From NCBI RefSeq assembly GCF_000153925.1, contig NZ_DS264365.1:1-64000 (forward strand): a stretch of DNA of 64,000 nucleotides, in the 5' to 3' direction. Of the stretch, positions 38,489 through 47,256 are shown piece after piece. Positions within the stretch are counted from its first letter, which is position 1. Each line of letters opens with the position of its first letter. Below the pieces are notes generated by a model that was not told where the DNA came from, did no database searches, and saw nothing but the letters and a program-made list of their open reading frames with translations. Source of the stretch: [Ruminococcus] torques ATCC 27756 (GTDB taxonomy: Bacteria; Bacillota; Clostridia; Lachnospirales; Lachnospiraceae). Both the position numbers and the translations under genes were made by a program.

Positions 38489-39847
38489 TTACGCCTCCTC
38501 TTCCGGTATATCTTTAAACCCGATCAATATCGTAATCAAAAATGCTCCGACAAAAGAAACCGCCATCAAAATACACCAAATAACAAATGTATCTCCGAAG
38601 AATGCCGGCAGGCCGCCAAGTCCACACATACTTAGTGCCGTACATTTTACTCCGAACATCAAAGAAACCGCCGAGCAGACCGCTCCCATAACTCCTAATG
38701 CGATGAGTGGTTTTTTCGCAGGGAGCAACACCCCAAACAATGCCGGTTCTGTAATCCCCACTACAGCCATTAAGCAAGACGACATTGCTGTCGTTTTCAA
38801 ACGATTATTTTTCGTCTTAAACCAAACGCCAAGAGCAGCTCCTCCGACCGCTATGTTGCCATATGCCAACAATGGAAAAAAATAGGAAAAACCCTGACTC
38901 GCAAGTTCCGACAAAGTTATCGGCAAAGCAATTCCATTATGAACGCCGGTCAAAACAAGATACGGCGCAGCCCCTCCGATAAGCAGCCCTCCTACAACCG
39001 ACATCTTTGTAAATATAAACGAAACAACTCCGCATAATCCGTTTCCAATCCACGTTGCCACAGGACCTGTTACAATCAAAACAACCGGTATTGATAAAAT
39101 CATTGTAATAATCGGAATCAAAAGACTTGACAATACTTTGGGACTAATTTTTTTTGCTAGTTTGTTGATCCACATGACAACCGGCATAGAAATCAAAATA
39201 GGAGTAATTGATGACGCATAAGATACAAGCGTAACCGGCACTCCCAAAAATGATGCCGTACCCCCTGCGCTTCCTGCTTCGATTATCGCAGGATAAACCA
39301 TTACCGCTCCTACCAATGCCCCAAGATAAGGATTGATCCTTAATTTTTTGGCAGCTGCAAACGCAAGGAATATCGGGAGGAAATAGTATCCCGCCTGTCC
39401 TATAGAATTCAATACCTGATATGTATATGTCGTCGTGTCAATATCAAGGTAATTCAGCATCGCCAACACACTCTGTAAAAATCCAGACGCTATCAAGATC
39501 GGAACAACAGGCTGTATCGAGTTTGCTATATAGTCAATCACTACCGCCCATACAGACTGCTTCTTAACAATACTCTTTTCACCGTTCGCTTCCGTCTCCG
39601 TAATATGAACAATTTTCTCTAATTCATCATAGACATCATTACATCGTCCGCCGAAAATAATCTGCACTGTATTTCCGACCCAATTCACGCCCTGACATCC
39701 ATCCGCTTCTTTTAGCTTTTTCTCATCAACCTTTGTTTTATCTTTTAGTTCCACACGAACACGAGTAAAACAACTCATAATACTGATGATGTTCTCCTCT
39801 CCTCCCACATTTTCCAAAACTTCTCTTGCCGTTCTTTTCAGATCCAT
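38489..39847 (-). CDS. PTS beta-glucoside-type EIIBC component
   Basis: The ATG at 39847 follows AAAGGAGAAG. The 452-residue product has an N-terminal EIIB domain with the phosphocysteine C26 (SIMSCFTRVRVEL) and an EIIC domain of about ten membrane segments (PVVPILIASGFLQSVL; GVHNGIALPITLSELASQGF; GITEPALFGVLLP). No C-terminal EIIA; that part is encoded separately at the start of the operon. It imports and phosphorylates a beta-glucoside. Confidence 0.93.
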   Translation of the reverse strand: MDLKRTAREVLENVGGEENIISIMSCFTRVRVELKDKTKVDEKKLKEADGCQGVNWVGNTVQIIFGGRCNDVYDELEKIVHITETEANGEKSIVKKQSVWAVVIDYIANSIQPVVPILIASGFLQSVLAMLNYLDIDTTTYTYQVLNSIGQAGYYFLPIFLAFAAAKKLRINPYLGALVGAVMVYPAIIEAGSAGGTASFLGVPVTLVSYASSITPILISMPVVMWINKLAKKISPKVLSSLLIPIITMILSIPVVLIVTGPVATWIGNGLCGVVSFIFTKMSVVGGLLIGGAAPYLVLTGVHNGIALPITLSELASQGFSYFFPLLAYGNIAVGGAALGVWFKTKNNRLKTTAMSSCLMAVVGITEPALFGVLLPAKKPLIALGVMGAVCSAVSLMFGVKCTALSMCGLGGLPAFFGDTFVIWCILMAVSFVGAFLITILIGFKDIPEEEA

Positions 39848-39892
39848 ATGCCTTCTCCTTTCTTTTAACTTTTTATTTTTATATAAGCAAAC

Positions 39893-39952
39893 AGACCCAA
39901 AGGCAGAGGCATATTCCACCTTTGAGTCTGGCCTAATCTAATAGTGACCACC
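39893..39952 (-). promoter_or_regulatory. Second RAT-like antiterminator site and hairpin before EIIBC
   Basis: On the minus strand 39952-39924 has the same skeleton as the upstream RAT (GG..GTCACT-N8-AGGC..AAC/GAC). Directly overlapping it, AGACTCAAAGG (39929-39919) pairs with CCTTTGGGTCT (39903-39893) as a terminator-like stem followed by GTTTGCTTATAT. This would let the antiterminator control the transport/catabolic half separately from its own expression. Confidence 0.55.
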
Positions 39953-39988
39953 TCATCACTCCATGTTTTATTATTTATTACATTTCCA

Positions 39989-40818
39989 TTATTCTTTATT
40001 GGCAACACAGTTTCTCAAATGCAATACAAGATAATTTTCTTCTGACACAGTAACCGGTCTTCCATACTTCCTATATAACATTTCCGATAAGCCTTCAATG
40101 CAGCAAACTTCTCTTTGAAACCGTTCTTTTATCGTCTGATCCAAAAGTTCGTCTTCATCCATACTTTCTTTGTTATCTACATACCGTTGCGCAAAATATT
40201 TTACATGAGTAACCAATCTTGTATAAGCCAATGAATCTTCTTTTACATCTGTCAAATAATTGTCCCGTATATATTTCAGCGCCAAATCGATCACTTCAAA
40301 TGTTTTGCTTACAGTACGTCTGCTTTTTTGAAATTCCGAAGCAATTATATGCATTGCTATATATCCGACTTCTGCATCCGGTATCTCTATCCCAAATCTT
40401 CTTTTTATACATTTCTTCGCATATAATCCAATTTCCCACTCTTTCGGATAAAACTGCCTGATTTCCGTTTCAAACGGATTATCAAGCACCAGATTTTCCT
40501 TCATTCGCTTTATCGCAAAATGTATATGATCCAGCAATGCAAGAGTTTCCTTTTCTTTCGGCAAAAATCCATACTCCTCTTTCGCCTTCTCAAAAATCTC
40601 TTCTACAAGCTCAAAGTATTCCGGCGGTATCGCCCCTATCATTTCCAGTAATTGTTTATTTTCTCCTGTAATAAACATTTTTTGAATTTTACTTTCATCA
40701 ACCTGATCACCTTTTTTGCCCGAAACCCAATGCCTGTTCCGATAATAATAACTTCGCCTTTTTTTCTGTCATATCCCATGACAACATTATTATTCAATGG
40801 CTGTACTATTTTAATCAT
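39989..40818 (-). CDS. BglG/LicT-family transcriptional antiterminator, apparent frameshift
   Basis: From the ATG at 40818 the RNA-binding CAT domain reads IKIVQPLNNNVVMGYDRKKG and EVIIIGTGIGF, then the frame breaks. The other frame continues DESKIQKMF and both PTS-regulation domains (PRD1 about 70-170, PRD2 about 175-275) to the stop at 39989. The break is at an A6 run (complement of 40712-40717), and seven A would give a normal protein of about 276 residues. Such proteins bind RAT RNA and prevent terminator formation when their PRDs signal substrate. Same type of lesion as in rpsK and the MalF-type permease. Confidence 0.82.
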
Positions 40819-40819
40819 T

Positions 40820-41323
40820 TCATATGATCCTTTCCAACGTCAATAATCGCCCGCCTGCCCGAATTTGTTTATCCCTTGTACATGCAACTTTAAACTCGTC
40901 TGTTTTTTCTAAGATCACCATAACTGTCGCAGGATGGTGCTTTCTGATAAACGGGAGATTTATTTTCATCAACAACTGCCCCGCCTCTACTTTATCTCCC
41001 TGTTCCACTTTCACATCGAAGCCTTTTCCCTTAAGTTCTACCGTATCGATCCCGATATGAAGAATGATATTAGCCCCTTCTTCTGTCGTAATTCCCACTA
41101 CATGCTTTGTCGGAAACACAACCGAAACAGTACCTTTCACCGGAGAATAGATTTCTCCCTTATCCGGTTCCACAGCCACTCCGTCTCCAAGTATTTTTTC
41201 AGAAAACACAGCATCATCCACTTCGTCTAACGGAATTACTTCTCCTTCGACAGGCGCATACACTTCGTTCGATTTTATATTTTCTATCTTTACTTTTTCT
41301 ACATGATTCTTCAAAAAAAACAT
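40820..41323 (-). CDS. PTS glucose-type EIIA component
   Basis: The 167-residue single-domain Crr-like protein contains VYAPVEGEVIPLDEV, PTKHVVGITT (H74) and NIILHIGIDTVELKGKGF, in which H89 is the phosphoryl acceptor. It passes phosphate from HPr to the EIIB domain of the partner protein. First gene of the operon, followed directly by the antiterminator gene (stop 40820, next start 40818). Confidence 0.92.
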   Translation of the reverse strand: MFFLKNHVEKVKIENIKSNEVYAPVEGEVIPLDEVDDAVFSEKILGDGVAVEPDKGEIYSPVKGTVSVVFPTKHVVGITTEEGANIILHIGIDTVELKGKGFDVKVEQGDKVEAGQLLMKINLPFIRKHHPATVMVILEKTDEFKVACTRDKQIRAGGRLLTLERII

Positions 41324-41403
41324 TTTTATTCCTCCAAAAGCAAAACGTTTATTACCATTTGGCTGGTTCTTTTACCGCTAATATTAACTCTTAATATCAA
41401 AAA

Positions 41404-41458
41404 AACCAAAATCAGCTCTGCTGATTTTGGTTTAGCCTGCATTACCAGTGACATTCCC
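41404..41458 (-). promoter_or_regulatory. RAT antiterminator site overlapping a terminator before EIIA
   Basis: On the minus strand 41458-41429 matches the ribonucleic antiterminator of LicT/BglG systems (GG.AATGTCACTGG.AATGCAGGC..AAACC skeleton). Its end overlaps a perfect 13-base terminator stem, AACCAAAATCAGC/GCTGATTTTGGTT (41432-41404), followed by T7. Bound antiterminator would prevent the stem and allow read-through into the operon. Confidence 0.85.
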
Positions 41459-41481
41459 AATGTCCCTCTTTAATTAAATTC

Positions 41482-41510
41482 ATTATAACAACAACATATA
41501 ATATTGTCAA
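41482..41510 (-). promoter_or_regulatory. Consensus promoter of the beta-glucoside operon
   Basis: TTGACA (41510-41505), exactly 17 bases, and TATAAT (41487-41482): a perfect sigma-A consensus promoter about 25 bases upstream of the RAT. Such strength suits an operon controlled mainly by transcription termination. Confidence 0.88.
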
Positions 41511-41535
41511 CCAAAACAATTCCTGTTTTACAGTT

Positions 41536-42762
41536 TTACAGTATTTCATAAAGCTCGGGAAACAATTCTACGCTTCGCTTTAAAATACCGTTCACATAGG
41601 CGATCATAATTCCGTAATTCGTTATCGGAATCCCCTGATCCGCCGCGCAGCTATAACGGTACTTCATCTCCCGCTCATTCAGCATACAGCCGCCGCAGTG
41701 AATGATCAACTTATATTTACTTAAGTCATCCGGAAATTCCGTTCCCGATGTTGTCTCTATCTGAATCTCTTTGCCTGTATATTCCCTGATCCAGCGGGGA
41801 ATCTTCACCGTTCCGATATCCTCGCACTGTCGGTGGTGCGTACATCCTTCGCTGATCAGCACGACATCTCCGTCTTTTAATCGATCCAGTTCTGTCACAC
41901 CCCTAACTGCCTGTTCCAGATTGCCTTTATACCGCGCCATCAATATCGAAAAAGAAGTAAGCGGCACATCGGCAGGAGTATCCTTTGACACCTTTTTAAA
42001 GACCTGACTGTCCGTAATCACCATTCTCGGATTTTCTTTTAACTGATCAAGAATATTTTTCAGTCCGTTTTCTTTTACAACTACCGATACCGCCTCTGCT
42101 TCAAGAATATCACGGATCACCTGCTGCTGAGGAAGGATCAGTCTGCCTTTCGGAGCTGCCGAATCGACAGGCACTACAAGAACGACGATATCAGAAGGAT
42201 GAAGCAGATCTCGAACAAGAACATTCTCCGTCTCCTCCTGATGCACTGCTGCCGCAATCTTCTCTTTCAGCTCACAAATACCGTCGCCTGCCGCCGCGCT
42301 CACTTCGATGATCCAGCCACCATCCGAATCAAGTTCTTTCTTGATCCGTTCCATATCCTCTTCTTCTGCAAGTTCTTTTTTATTCAGCGCGACAACATAA
42401 GGAATTTTCTTTGCCTTGATCTTTTCAAGGAGCTTTTTGTCTTCCCCGGAAACTCCCGCTGCCGCATCGATAACAAGTACAGCCGCGTCTGTCTTATTAA
42501 GCGTCTGGTAACTTTTTTTCACCCGCAGTTTCCCAAGTTCTCCTTCATCGTCTATTCCCGGTGTATCTATCATCACAACCGGACCGATCGGAAGCAGCTC
42601 CATTGACTTATATACCGGATCCGTCGTCGTACCTTTCACATCTGATACAACTGCCAGATCCTGCCCTGTAACGGCATTCATAACACTCGACTTTCCGGCA
42701 TTCCTCCTTCCGAAAAATCCAATATGAACCCGTTCAGACATCGGTGTGTTATTCAATCCCAT
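41536..42762 (-). CDS. hydF: [FeFe]-hydrogenase H-cluster maturation GTPase HydF
   Basis: The start is the ATG at 42762; an upstream in-frame ATG lies inside tyrS. The 408-residue protein has an N-terminal GTPase (GFFGRRNAGKSS, DTPGIDDEG, NKKE), a dimerisation domain and the C-terminal iron-sulfur domain with GCTHHRQCEDIG and HCGGCM, the HydF cysteine/histidine signature. HydF is the scaffold on which the 2Fe subcluster made by HydE and HydG is assembled for HydA. It lies 52 bases after tyrS with no terminator between them, so it probably shares the tyrS T-box transcript. Confidence 0.93.
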   Translation of the reverse strand: MGLNNTPMSERVHIGFFGRRNAGKSSVMNAVTGQDLAVVSDVKGTTTDPVYKSMELLPIGPVVMIDTPGIDDEGELGKLRVKKSYQTLNKTDAAVLVIDAAAGVSGEDKKLLEKIKAKKIPYVVALNKKELAEEEDMERIKKELDSDGGWIIEVSAAAGDGICELKEKIAAAVHQEETENVLVRDLLHPSDIVVLVVPVDSAAPKGRLILPQQQVIRDILEAEAVSVVVKENGLKNILDQLKENPRMVITDSQVFKKVSKDTPADVPLTSFSILMARYKGNLEQAVRGVTELDRLKDGDVVLISEGCTHHRQCEDIGTVKIPRWIREYTGKEIQIETTSGTEFPDDLSKYKLIIHCGGCMLNEREMKYRYSCAADQGIPITNYGIMIAYVNGILKRSVELFPELYEIL

Positions 42763-42814
42763 ACCGCCACTTCCTTTCCTTCTTTGATCTGATCCGTTCT
42801 TTTTTCGCCGCTTC

Positions 42815-44038
42815 TTACTCTGCAACAACCCGGCGGAAGTTTTTCTTTCCTTTTTTCAAAATAATTCCTTCGCCCGAGAGTTCCTCTTTTCCGAAAGATG
42901 CGGCAATATCAGAAACTTTTTCACCGTCTACGGCAACGCCTCCCTGCTGTACCGCGCGTCTTGCCTCGGATTTAGATGTAACAAGTCCGCTCTTCACAAG
43001 CATTGTAAGAATATCGATCTTTCCGTCTGTAAGATCTTCTTCTGTAAGCTGTGCAGTCGGCATCTCCGCCGCATTACCTTTACTAAACAAAGCTCTTGCG
43101 CTTTCCTGCGCTTTCTTCGCTTCCTCTTCTCCATGGACAAGTTTTGTCAGCTCATATGCCAGAATCTCTTTCGCAGTATTAAGCTGCGCTCCTTCCCACG
43201 AATCCATCTTATCTATTTCCTCAAGCGGAAGGAACGTAAGCATACGAATACATTTCAAAACGTCTGCATCCGCAACATTTCTCCAATACTGATAAAAATC
43301 AAACGGCGATGTTTTATTTGGGTCAAGCCATACAGCACCTGACTGTGTTTTTCCCATCTTCTTTCCTTCGGAATTCAAAAGCAGCGTAATAGTCATCGCG
43401 CCTGCATCTTCTCCCAATTTTCTGCGGATAAGCTCTGTTCCCGCAAGCATGTTGCTCCACTGATCGTCGCCGCCGAATTGCATATTACATCCGTATTTCT
43501 GGAACAATGCATAGAAATCATAAGCCTGCATGATCATGTAGTTAAACTCAAGGAAACTTAATCCTTTTTCCATCCTCTGCTTATAACACTCTGCCGTAAG
43601 CATACGGTTTACCGAAAAATGCGGTCCGATCTCACGAAGCACTTCTACATAATTCAGATCAAGAAGCCAGTCCGCATTATTTACCATAAGCGCTTTTCCT
43701 TCTGAGAAATCAATAAACTTGCTCATCTGCTCTTTAAAGCAATCGCAGTTATGACAGATCTGCTCCGGCGTCATCATGCTTCTCATATCTGTTCTTCCTG
43801 ACGGATCTCCGATATATCCCGTTCCGCCTCCGATCAATGCGATCGGCTTATTTCCCGCTTCCTGTAAACGTTTCATAAGACACAGCGCCATAAAATGTCC
43901 TACATGAAGACTATCTGCCGTAGGATCAAACCCAATATAAAATACAGCCTTTCCACTGTTTACTAAATCGCGGATTCGTTCTTCATCCGTCACCTGCGCA
44001 ATCAAACCTCTTGCCTGAAGTTCCTCGTAAATTCCCAT
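42815..44038 (-). CDS. tyrS: Tyrosyl-tRNA synthetase
   Basis: The start is the ATG at 44038 after a purine-rich SD (AAGGAGAAAG). The 407-residue class I enzyme has [16 protein letters not shown] (HIGH motif HVGH), tyrosine-binding [18 protein letters not shown] (KMSKS-like loop) and a C-terminal S4 RNA-binding domain ([20 protein letters not shown]). It charges tRNA-Tyr in the cytoplasm. Controlled by the T-box leader upstream. Confidence 0.96.
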   Translation of the reverse strand: MGIYEELQARGLIAQVTDEERIRDLVNSGKAVFYIGFDPTADSLHVGHFMALCLMKRLQEAGNKPIALIGGGTGYIGDPSGRTDMRSMMTPEQICHNCDCFKEQMSKFIDFSEGKALMVNNADWLLDLNYVEVLREIGPHFSVNRMLTAECYKQRMEKGLSFLEFNYMIMQAYDFYALFQKYGCNMQFGGDDQWSNMLAGTELIRRKLGEDAGAMTITLLLNSEGKKMGKTQSGAVWLDPNKTSPFDFYQYWRNVADADVLKCIRMLTFLPLEEIDKMDSWEGAQLNTAKEILAYELTKLVHGEEEAKKAQESARALFSKGNAAEMPTAQLTEEDLTDGKIDILTMLVKSGLVTSKSEARRAVQQGGVAVDGEKVSDIAASFGKEELSGEGIILKKGKKNFRRVVAE

Positions 44039-44169
44039 TTTCTTTCTCCTTATTCTCTGTAAAATATCAAATGTTTCTAAATCACCGGAAGTGCCAAAAG
44101 GCACATTCCGGGATTGTAAGCAGTCGCCAAGGTCTCGGGCAAGCCCGGACTTTGGCTCGTTGCCTATAC

Positions 44170-44485
44170 AAAAAAACCGCCCTTATCGCTCACGCAATAA
44201 GGACGGATATTTCCGTGGTACCACCTTAATTCACCGAATCGCCGAACATCGGCGCTTTCAGTCTCATTCCGGTACGATAACGTATACCACTCCGTCACAG
44301 CCTACTCATCATCTGCCATTTTACATCCGCGGTAATGGTTTCTCCTGTACCGCAGGACAGACTTCTTTTCAGTGCGAAGCTCCGGGATGTATTCACAGAT
44401 TCGTCTCACGCGCCTCTCATCAACCGGCTGCTTTCTGTCATCACGTTCACCTGTTACTTCTTCCCTTCAAAGCCTATATAATATG
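44170..44485 (-). ncRNA. Tyrosine T-box riboswitch leader of tyrS-hydF
   Basis: The minus-strand promoter is TTGACA (44520-44515), 17 bases, TAAGAT (44497-44492). The leader holds a Stem I with the specifier context GAATACATCC; the UAC codon (44391-44389) is a tyrosine codon. The T-box AAGGTGGTACCACGG lies at 44227-44213, followed by the terminator stem CCGTCCTTAT...ATAAGGGCGG (44206-44177) and a T7 run. Uncharged tRNA-Tyr pairs with the specifier and the T-box bulge and favours the antiterminator. Confidence 0.93.
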
Positions 44486-44553
44486 AAGCATATCTTAGCT
44501 TACACTTCTTCTTTTGTCAAGAGCCGACTACATATTGATCAGCCACAAATTCT

Positions 44554-45348
44554 TCACCGGTCATTTTTTAACGACTCTTCTTGTAAATCAATCAATATCC
44601 GCTTTGCATTCCCGACCAGCCCGGCATCCGTCTGCCAAATGTCAAATTCAGGAAAACCCGGTATTCCCATCGGCACGTCTTCTCTGCGAAACTCCATCTT
44701 ACTGTCAGTCACTTTTTTGCCCGACATATGAAAAGACGTCACGCCTGCATAGTCTGCCAGTTTTCCGATTACTTCAGGACTTATCCCGGCTCCTGCAAGA
44801 ATCTCAATCTCCCCGGCAGCTTCCCTCACAAGTTCTTTTAAAAGTTCCCTGCCATTCCATGCGCTGTCTTTCTGCCCGCTCGTAAGAATTGTATCAATTC
44901 CCAGCTCTATACACTGCCTCAGCGCTTCATACGGACTCCGGCACACATCAAAAGCTCTGTGAAAAGTGACCGCACATGGGCGTTTCCCACTTTTACTTTC
45001 GGACTTTGCACATTCGACAAGTTCCTTCATCCTATCTGTATCAAGCCTTCCGTCCGGTTTTAAAATACCGATAACAACACCGTCGGCTCCCGCCTCTCTA
45101 AACAGACAGACTTCTTCCTTCAGCGTCTCGAATTCATATCCGTCATAACAGAAATCTCCGAATCTCGGACGAAGCAGCACTCTTACAGGAATATCGACAT
45201 TTTTCTTTACCTGTTCAAACATCGCGACCGACGGAGACAGACCTCCGATCACAAGACCCGAACACAATTCTATGCGATCCGCTCCGCCCGCCTGCGCCTC
45301 AACCGCAGATCTTACACTGTCGGCACATACTTCAAGTAAATACGACAT
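44554..45348 (-). CDS. cutC: CutC family protein
   Basis: The 264-residue TIM-barrel protein contains LLEVCADSVRSAVEAQAGGA, RIELCSGLVIGGLSPS, VLLRPRFGDFCYDGYE and AVTFHRAFD. The family is named for copper homeostasis, but its biochemical role is unsettled. It starts 13 bases after nagB with a weak SD and is probably translated from the same mRNA, which hints at a sugar-related role in this group. Confidence 0.88.
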   Translation of the reverse strand: MSYLLEVCADSVRSAVEAQAGGADRIELCSGLVIGGLSPSVAMFEQVKKNVDIPVRVLLRPRFGDFCYDGYEFETLKEEVCLFREAGADGVVIGILKPDGRLDTDRMKELVECAKSESKSGKRPCAVTFHRAFDVCRSPYEALRQCIELGIDTILTSGQKDSAWNGRELLKELVREAAGEIEILAGAGISPEVIGKLADYAGVTSFHMSGKKVTDSKMEFRREDVPMGIPGFPEFDIWQTDAGLVGNAKRILIDLQEESLKNDR

Positions 45349-45360
45349 CGCCGCGCAGCC

Positions 45361-46092
45361 TTATCTCGGAATCTTCGACAGAGCCGCTTTGTCTCCGACG
45401 ATCACAACATCGTTATGAAGCTGAAGAATCGATGCCGGAACTTCCGGAGTTACCGGTCCGAAAAATGCCTTTGCAACGATGTCGGCTTTTGCCTCTCCGT
45501 TTACAATAAGCAAGATTTTCTTCGCACGCATGATCGTTCCGATACCCATCGTATACGCCTGACGCGGCACGTCATCGGCAGATGCGAAAAATCTCTTATT
45601 CGCTTCAATCGTACTCTCCGTCAGATCAACACAGTGTGTTGTCTGTGCAAAAGCGCTGTCCGGCTCGTTAAATCCGATATGTCCGTTGTGTCCCAGACCG
45701 AGAAGCTGAATATCAACGCCTCCCATTGATTCGATCAGTTTTTCGTATCTTTCACATTCTTTGTCGGCATCCGGCTCTGTACCGTTCGGAACATTTGTAT
45801 TCTCAGGATCGATATTCACACGGTCAAACAAATGCTCATGCATAAAATAGTAGTAGCTCTGATCGTTATCACGAGTCAGACCTCTGTATTCATCCAGATT
45901 CACTGTCTTTACTTCCGAGAAATCAAGATCACCTTTTTCATACCACTCTACAAGTTTATCGTATGTTCCGATCGGTGTAGATCCCGTTGCAAGACCGAGT
46001 ACACAATCCGGTTTCAAAATTACCTGTGCGGAAAGAATATTTGCCGCTTTTCTACTCATTTCTTCATAATTCTCTGTTTCATAAATTTTCAT
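45361..46092 (-). CDS. nagB: Glucosamine-6-phosphate deaminase
   Basis: The ATG at 46092 follows AGGAGGG. The 243-residue enzyme has GLATGSTPIGTYDKLVEWYE, the catalytic VNLDEYRGL, LGLGHNGHIGFNEP and QAYTMGIGTI. It converts glucosamine 6-phosphate to fructose 6-phosphate and ammonia, the entry point of amino sugars into glycolysis. It would serve amino sugars phosphorylated elsewhere, possibly by the NagK-like kinase of this window. Confidence 0.95.
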   Translation of the reverse strand: MKIYETENYEEMSRKAANILSAQVILKPDCVLGLATGSTPIGTYDKLVEWYEKGDLDFSEVKTVNLDEYRGLTRDNDQSYYYFMHEHLFDRVNIDPENTNVPNGTEPDADKECERYEKLIESMGGVDIQLLGLGHNGHIGFNEPDSAFAQTTHCVDLTESTIEANKRFFASADDVPRQAYTMGIGTIMRAKKILLIVNGEAKADIVAKAFFGPVTPEVPASILQLHNDVVIVGDKAALSKIPR

Positions 46093-46181
46093 ATCTTTCG
46101 CCCTCCTATCGCTACATTTAAGTCTAACAATCTGCCTTATAAAAGTCAAGCAGAAAGAACGCTCTTCCTACCTGTCTATGC

Positions 46182-46253
46182 CTGTATCTTTCTGTATCTA
46201 TCTGCCATCCGCATCTTCCCGCATCCGGCTGCTGTCTGTATCTTTCTGTATCT
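46182..46253. repeat. Two copies of an 18-base repeat at the truA 3' end
   Basis: CTGTATCTTTCTGTATCT occurs at 46182-46199 and again at 46236-46253, with a further partial copy at 46263. The second copy is inside the truA coding region and the first abuts its stop codon. Each unit is itself a doubled CTGTATCT. Confidence 0.7.
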
Positions 46254-47013
46254 GTCCTCTTTCTGTATCAGCCTGCCCGTCATACACGATTCCTAAAAGG
46301 ACAAGACCTTGCGGCGGCGCAGTAGCTCCCGCTCTGCCTCTTTCTTTTTGCTCAAGCATCTCTTTTACTTCTGAAGGAGCAAATGCACCCCGTCCGACTT
46401 CTACAAGCGTTCCCGCAATGATCCGAACCATATTATACAAAAACCCGTTTCCGCTGATGCGTATTTTTATTCGTTCTCCCTTTTTTTCAACATCCAGACT
46501 GTCGATCCTGCGCACCGTTGTTTTTACACCGGTATGAACGCTGCAAAATGTTTTGAAATCATGTTCGCCGATAAAATACCTCGCCGCCTTTTTCATATCA
46601 TCAATATCCAGCGGAAAAGAAACGAACCACGAGTCTCTTCTTCTGAGCGGATCCGGCATTTCACGGTTTACTATTGTATATTCATACGTTTTTATCGAGT
46701 TTTGATATCTGGGGTGCCAGTCACATCCGACTTCTTCCGACCGCACAACTACGATATCATCGGGAAGAAGCGCGTTGACTGCATACGCAATCCTCTCCGG
46801 CGGAATCGGCGACTTTGTATCAAAGACAGCCACATTCCCCCGCGCATGAACGCCTGCGTCCGTTCGGCTTGCACCGATCACCTTCACAGTTTCTTTTGTC
46901 AGATCGGACAGCGCTTTATTTAAAACTTCCTCTACCGTAATCCCGTTTGGCTGTATCTGCCACCCGCAATAATCTGTTCCGTCGTAGGCGACAGTTAATT
47001 TAATCCGTCTCAT
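46198..47013 (-). CDS. truA: tRNA pseudouridine(38-40) synthase
   Basis: The 271-residue enzyme contains RRIKLTVAYDGTDYCGWQIQ, the catalytic aspartate in ASRTDAGVHARGNVAVFDTK, and FLYNMVRIIAGTLVEVGRG. It modifies U38-U40 in anticodon arms. The usual end (VLLGIVYDG) is followed by an extra hydrophilic tail of about 25 residues (QADTERGQIQKDTDSSRMRE...) encoded by the 18-base repeats. It follows the ECF transporter genes and may be co-transcribed. Confidence 0.94.
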   Translation of the reverse strand: MRRIKLTVAYDGTDYCGWQIQPNGITVEEVLNKALSDLTKETVKVIGASRTDAGVHARGNVAVFDTKSPIPPERIAYAVNALLPDDIVVVRSEEVGCDWHPRYQNSIKTYEYTIVNREMPDPLRRRDSWFVSFPLDIDDMKKAARYFIGEHDFKTFCSVHTGVKTTVRRIDSLDVEKKGERIKIRISGNGFLYNMVRIIAGTLVEVGRGAFAPSEVKEMLEQKERGRAGATAPPQGLVLLGIVYDGQADTERGQIQKDTDSSRMREDADGR

Positions 47014-47156
47014 ATTTTTATTCGTTCCCCTTTATTCTGTCAGATCATATGCGTTTTCAACTTTCCACCGTGTCTTTTCCTTCTTCGCCGTCTATCCCCG
47101 GAAAAGCAGACCTGCACAGACCTGTCATGCCAAATACTTTTTCAGCCTCCGCATCG

Positions 47157-47256
47157 GGCTGCCTTTGGAGAATCCACAACTGAAACCGAAGTCCGCCAGA
47201 TACTCTGTATTCTCCTCCGTCACCAGGCTGCTTTTAGAAAATCCACAACTGAAACG
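47157..47256. repeat. Partial duplication of the ecfT 3' end
   Basis: A segment of about 31 bases covering the last ecfT codons and its stop (47226-47256, containing AATCCACAACTGAAAC) is repeated 69 bases downstream of itself in the intergenic space (47157-47188). The copies differ at only a few positions. The downstream copy lies outside any gene. Confidence 0.7.
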
